From Tannerellaceae bacterium (GTDB taxonomy: Bacteria; Bacteroidota; Bacteroidia; Bacteroidales; Tannerellaceae), in contig JAIRZN010000138.1 of NCBI GenBank assembly GCA_031267205.1, positions 1 to 16,780 on the forward strand: a stretch of 16,780 nucleotides of DNA, in the 5' to 3' direction. Numbering within the stretch: position 1 is the first letter of the stretch; every line of letters begins with the position of its first letter. A program made the translations under genes and the position numbers. Under the pieces are notes generated by a model that was given only the letters and a program-made list of their open reading frames with translations, did not search any database and was not told where the DNA came from. Below are positions 15,844 to 16,780 of this stretch, one piece after another.

Positions 15844-15991
15844 GAAAGCTTGCTGCGTCGACGTTATGCCCATGGCGGCAGATCGGTTTTTATGAAACCG
15901 TCTGTCCGGATATAAGCAAATAATGGATTCGGAACGGCTTCTTACGGGCGCGCCCGCGCATGATGGTATTTTGTATGAAAATATGCGGGGA

Positions 15992-16022
15992 TTTGGCGGA
16001 GTGAAAAGTTTGTTTACCTTTG
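15992..16022 (+). promoter_or_regulatory. Promoter of the BACON-like lipoprotein gene
   Basis: TTTG at 15992-15995 and TACCTTTG at 16015-16022 are separated by 19 bp, a full match to the Bacteroidetes consensus and the best promoter in the window. The -7 box ends 28 bp before ATG 16051. Confidence 0.85.
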
Positions 16023-16050
16023 GGAAAGTAATTTTTAAAGCAGATAAATT

Positions 16051-16581
16051 ATGGAAGCCAAATTGTTTAGTATGGGCGTTGCGGCCGTAAATTTTGTAGT
16101 ATTGGTTACGAAGAAATTTACTAAGCGAATAGCGTTTGTTGCGCTCGCCGTGTCTGCTTTGTTAGCGGGTTACGGATGTACTTATGAACCACTGGATTTT
16201 TTGTCGCCGGAAAGTTTTGATGTAAGCTCATCCGAGCAGGATTTCGACGTCAAGACTAAGCAGGAACATTATGTCGATTATGGACTGATGGTTAACAACG
16301 AAGAATATTTTCATTGTATCGACACGATAACGGGGTATGCCGATACGCTTGATTACGGAGCGTATATAGTTGTGGAGAATCCGCATTTTTATGTCAATGA
16401 GGATTTTCCTGATGAGATCGTTGGCGAGTGGTTCAGGATAACGTTAACGGATAAGCGCACCAAGCACGTGCATTTGTCCGCGAACAATGAGGGCGCGGAC
16501 AGGACGCTTTCGTTTAGGCTATTCCGAATTTCGCCCAGTTATGATATACAAATAATTCAGAGGGGGAAGACGGGGAAGTAA
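16051..16581 (+). CDS. Lipoprotein with a single BACON-like domain
   Basis: A 176-residue predicted lipoprotein. The lipobox is LAGYGC with C43; upstream lie KKFTKR and a hydrophobic core. Residues about 50-173 match the BACON pattern: strands, the segment EWFRITLTD, then HVHLSANNEGADRTLSFRLF, and a final IQIIQRGK resembling the domain's usual ending. BACON domains are common in Bacteroidota surface proteins and are thought to mediate glycan or protein contacts. The signal region is unusually long (42 residues), with a second hydrophobic stretch at 8-19 before the positive cluster; a TTG at 16102 would give a normal 25-residue leader. The strong promoter at 15992-16022 fits ATG 16051. The next gene, 124 bp on, is also a lipoprotein. 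Confidence 0.75.
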   Translation: MEAKLFSMGVAAVNFVVLVTKKFTKRIAFVALAVSALLAGYGCTYEPLDFLSPESFDVSSSEQDFDVKTKQEHYVDYGLMVNNEEYFHCIDTITGYADTLDYGAYIVVENPHFYVNEDFPDEIVGEWFRITLTDKRTKHVHLSANNEGADRTLSFRLFRISPSYDIQIIQRGKTGK

Positions 16582-16705
16582 GTGAGGCGGGCGGTTTGTC
16601 TTGCTGTGGGAAATCATACCTTTACCGGCATAAGCAATTAACGGGTGATGCAGCGAGCGCAGTAATTTGCCTTGTCACGGGAAATTGCAACTATATAAAC
16701 AATTA
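16582..16705 (+). other. Lipoprotein intergenic spacer with an imperfect internal duplication
   Basis: Two segments about 65-70 bp apart look related: the TTTGTCTTG to AGCAATTAACGGGTGATG stretch (16595-16651) and the TTTGCCTTG to ACAATTAATGAGTAATATG stretch (16666-16717). TACCTTTA at 16617-16624 is one base from a -7 box, with TTTG at 16595-16598 18 bp upstream, so a weak promoter for the next gene is possible. Confidence 0.4.
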
Positions 16706-16780
16706 ATGAGTAATATGATGAAAAAACTATTCGCTATTTCAGCAACTATCCTGTTCGTAACGGCGGGATTCACAGGGTGC
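16706..16780 (+). CDS. Start of a lipoprotein gene, cut by the window end
   Basis: Twenty-five codons are visible: MSNMMKKLFAISATILFVTA, then GFTGC. A short positive N-region, a hydrophobic core and a terminal TGC cysteine codon fit a lipoprotein signal peptide whose lipobox cysteine is the last residue in the window. ATGs at 16706, 16715 and 16718 are all possible starts; MKKLFAI from 16718 is the most typical. Nothing can be said of the mature protein. Confidence 0.7.
   Translation, partial: MSNMMKKLFAISATILFVTAGFTGC

Noticed and set aside
15223..15873. Minus-strand repeat protein of 216 residues
   Set aside because: It ends in low-complexity sequence from the T-rich patch, has no clear promoter, and shows free amino-acid change between units.

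Overview
The window looks like a chromosomal segment of a Bacteroidales bacterium (phylum Bacteroidota) of moderate GC content. Four things point there: the gene order fused aspartokinase/homoserine dehydrogenase, phosphoglycerate-mutase-like protein, threonine synthase; a secreted protein with a type IX secretion (T9SS) C-terminal sorting domain; a BACON-like lipoprotein; and promoters of the Bacteroidetes type (TTTG, about 19-21 bp, TAnnTTTG) with AT-rich leaders instead of Shine-Dalgarno sequences. The exact genus cannot be read from the sequence.

Layout. 1-523: gene-free, holding the edge of a 23-bp repeat, a hairpin region and a 14-unit array of 21-22 bp repeats ending about 30 bp before thrA. 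524-5510 (+): threonine operon thrA, apgM-like probable homoserine kinase, thrC, tightly packed. 5522-6721 (-): convergent gene for a secreted protein predicted to be a seven-bladed beta-propeller with a T9SS sorting domain. 6722-6864: divergent promoter region. 6865-10292 (+): AlaX-like tRNA editing hydrolase, then uvrA with its own promoter. 10414-13918 (+): a two-gene unit of an eIF1/SUI1 (YciH) homologue and an AddA/RecB-like helicase-nuclease. 13919-14060: convergent intergenic region with two strong hairpins. 14061-15197 (-): a Bacteroidota-type protein of unknown function. 15198-16050: gene-free, with a T-rich patch and an array of 12 exact 42-bp units, each containing an inverted repeat. 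16051-16581 (+): BACON-like lipoprotein. 16706-16780 (+): first 25 codons of another lipoprotein, cut at the window edge exactly at the likely lipobox cysteine.

How the genes work together. thrA, the kinase-like gene and thrC would take aspartate to threonine, apart from the aspartate-semialdehyde dehydrogenase step, which is not encoded here. uvrA and the AddA-like protein are DNA repair genes, but they sit in different transcription units. The most unusual content is non-coding: two unrelated tandem arrays whose periods (21 and 42 bp) are multiples of both the codon and the DNA helical repeat, whose units are self-complementary, and which share a right-end motif. Many long open frames cross these arrays on both strands, and I regard them as by-products of the repeat period, not genes. 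I found no tRNA, rRNA, CRISPR array or insertion sequence.
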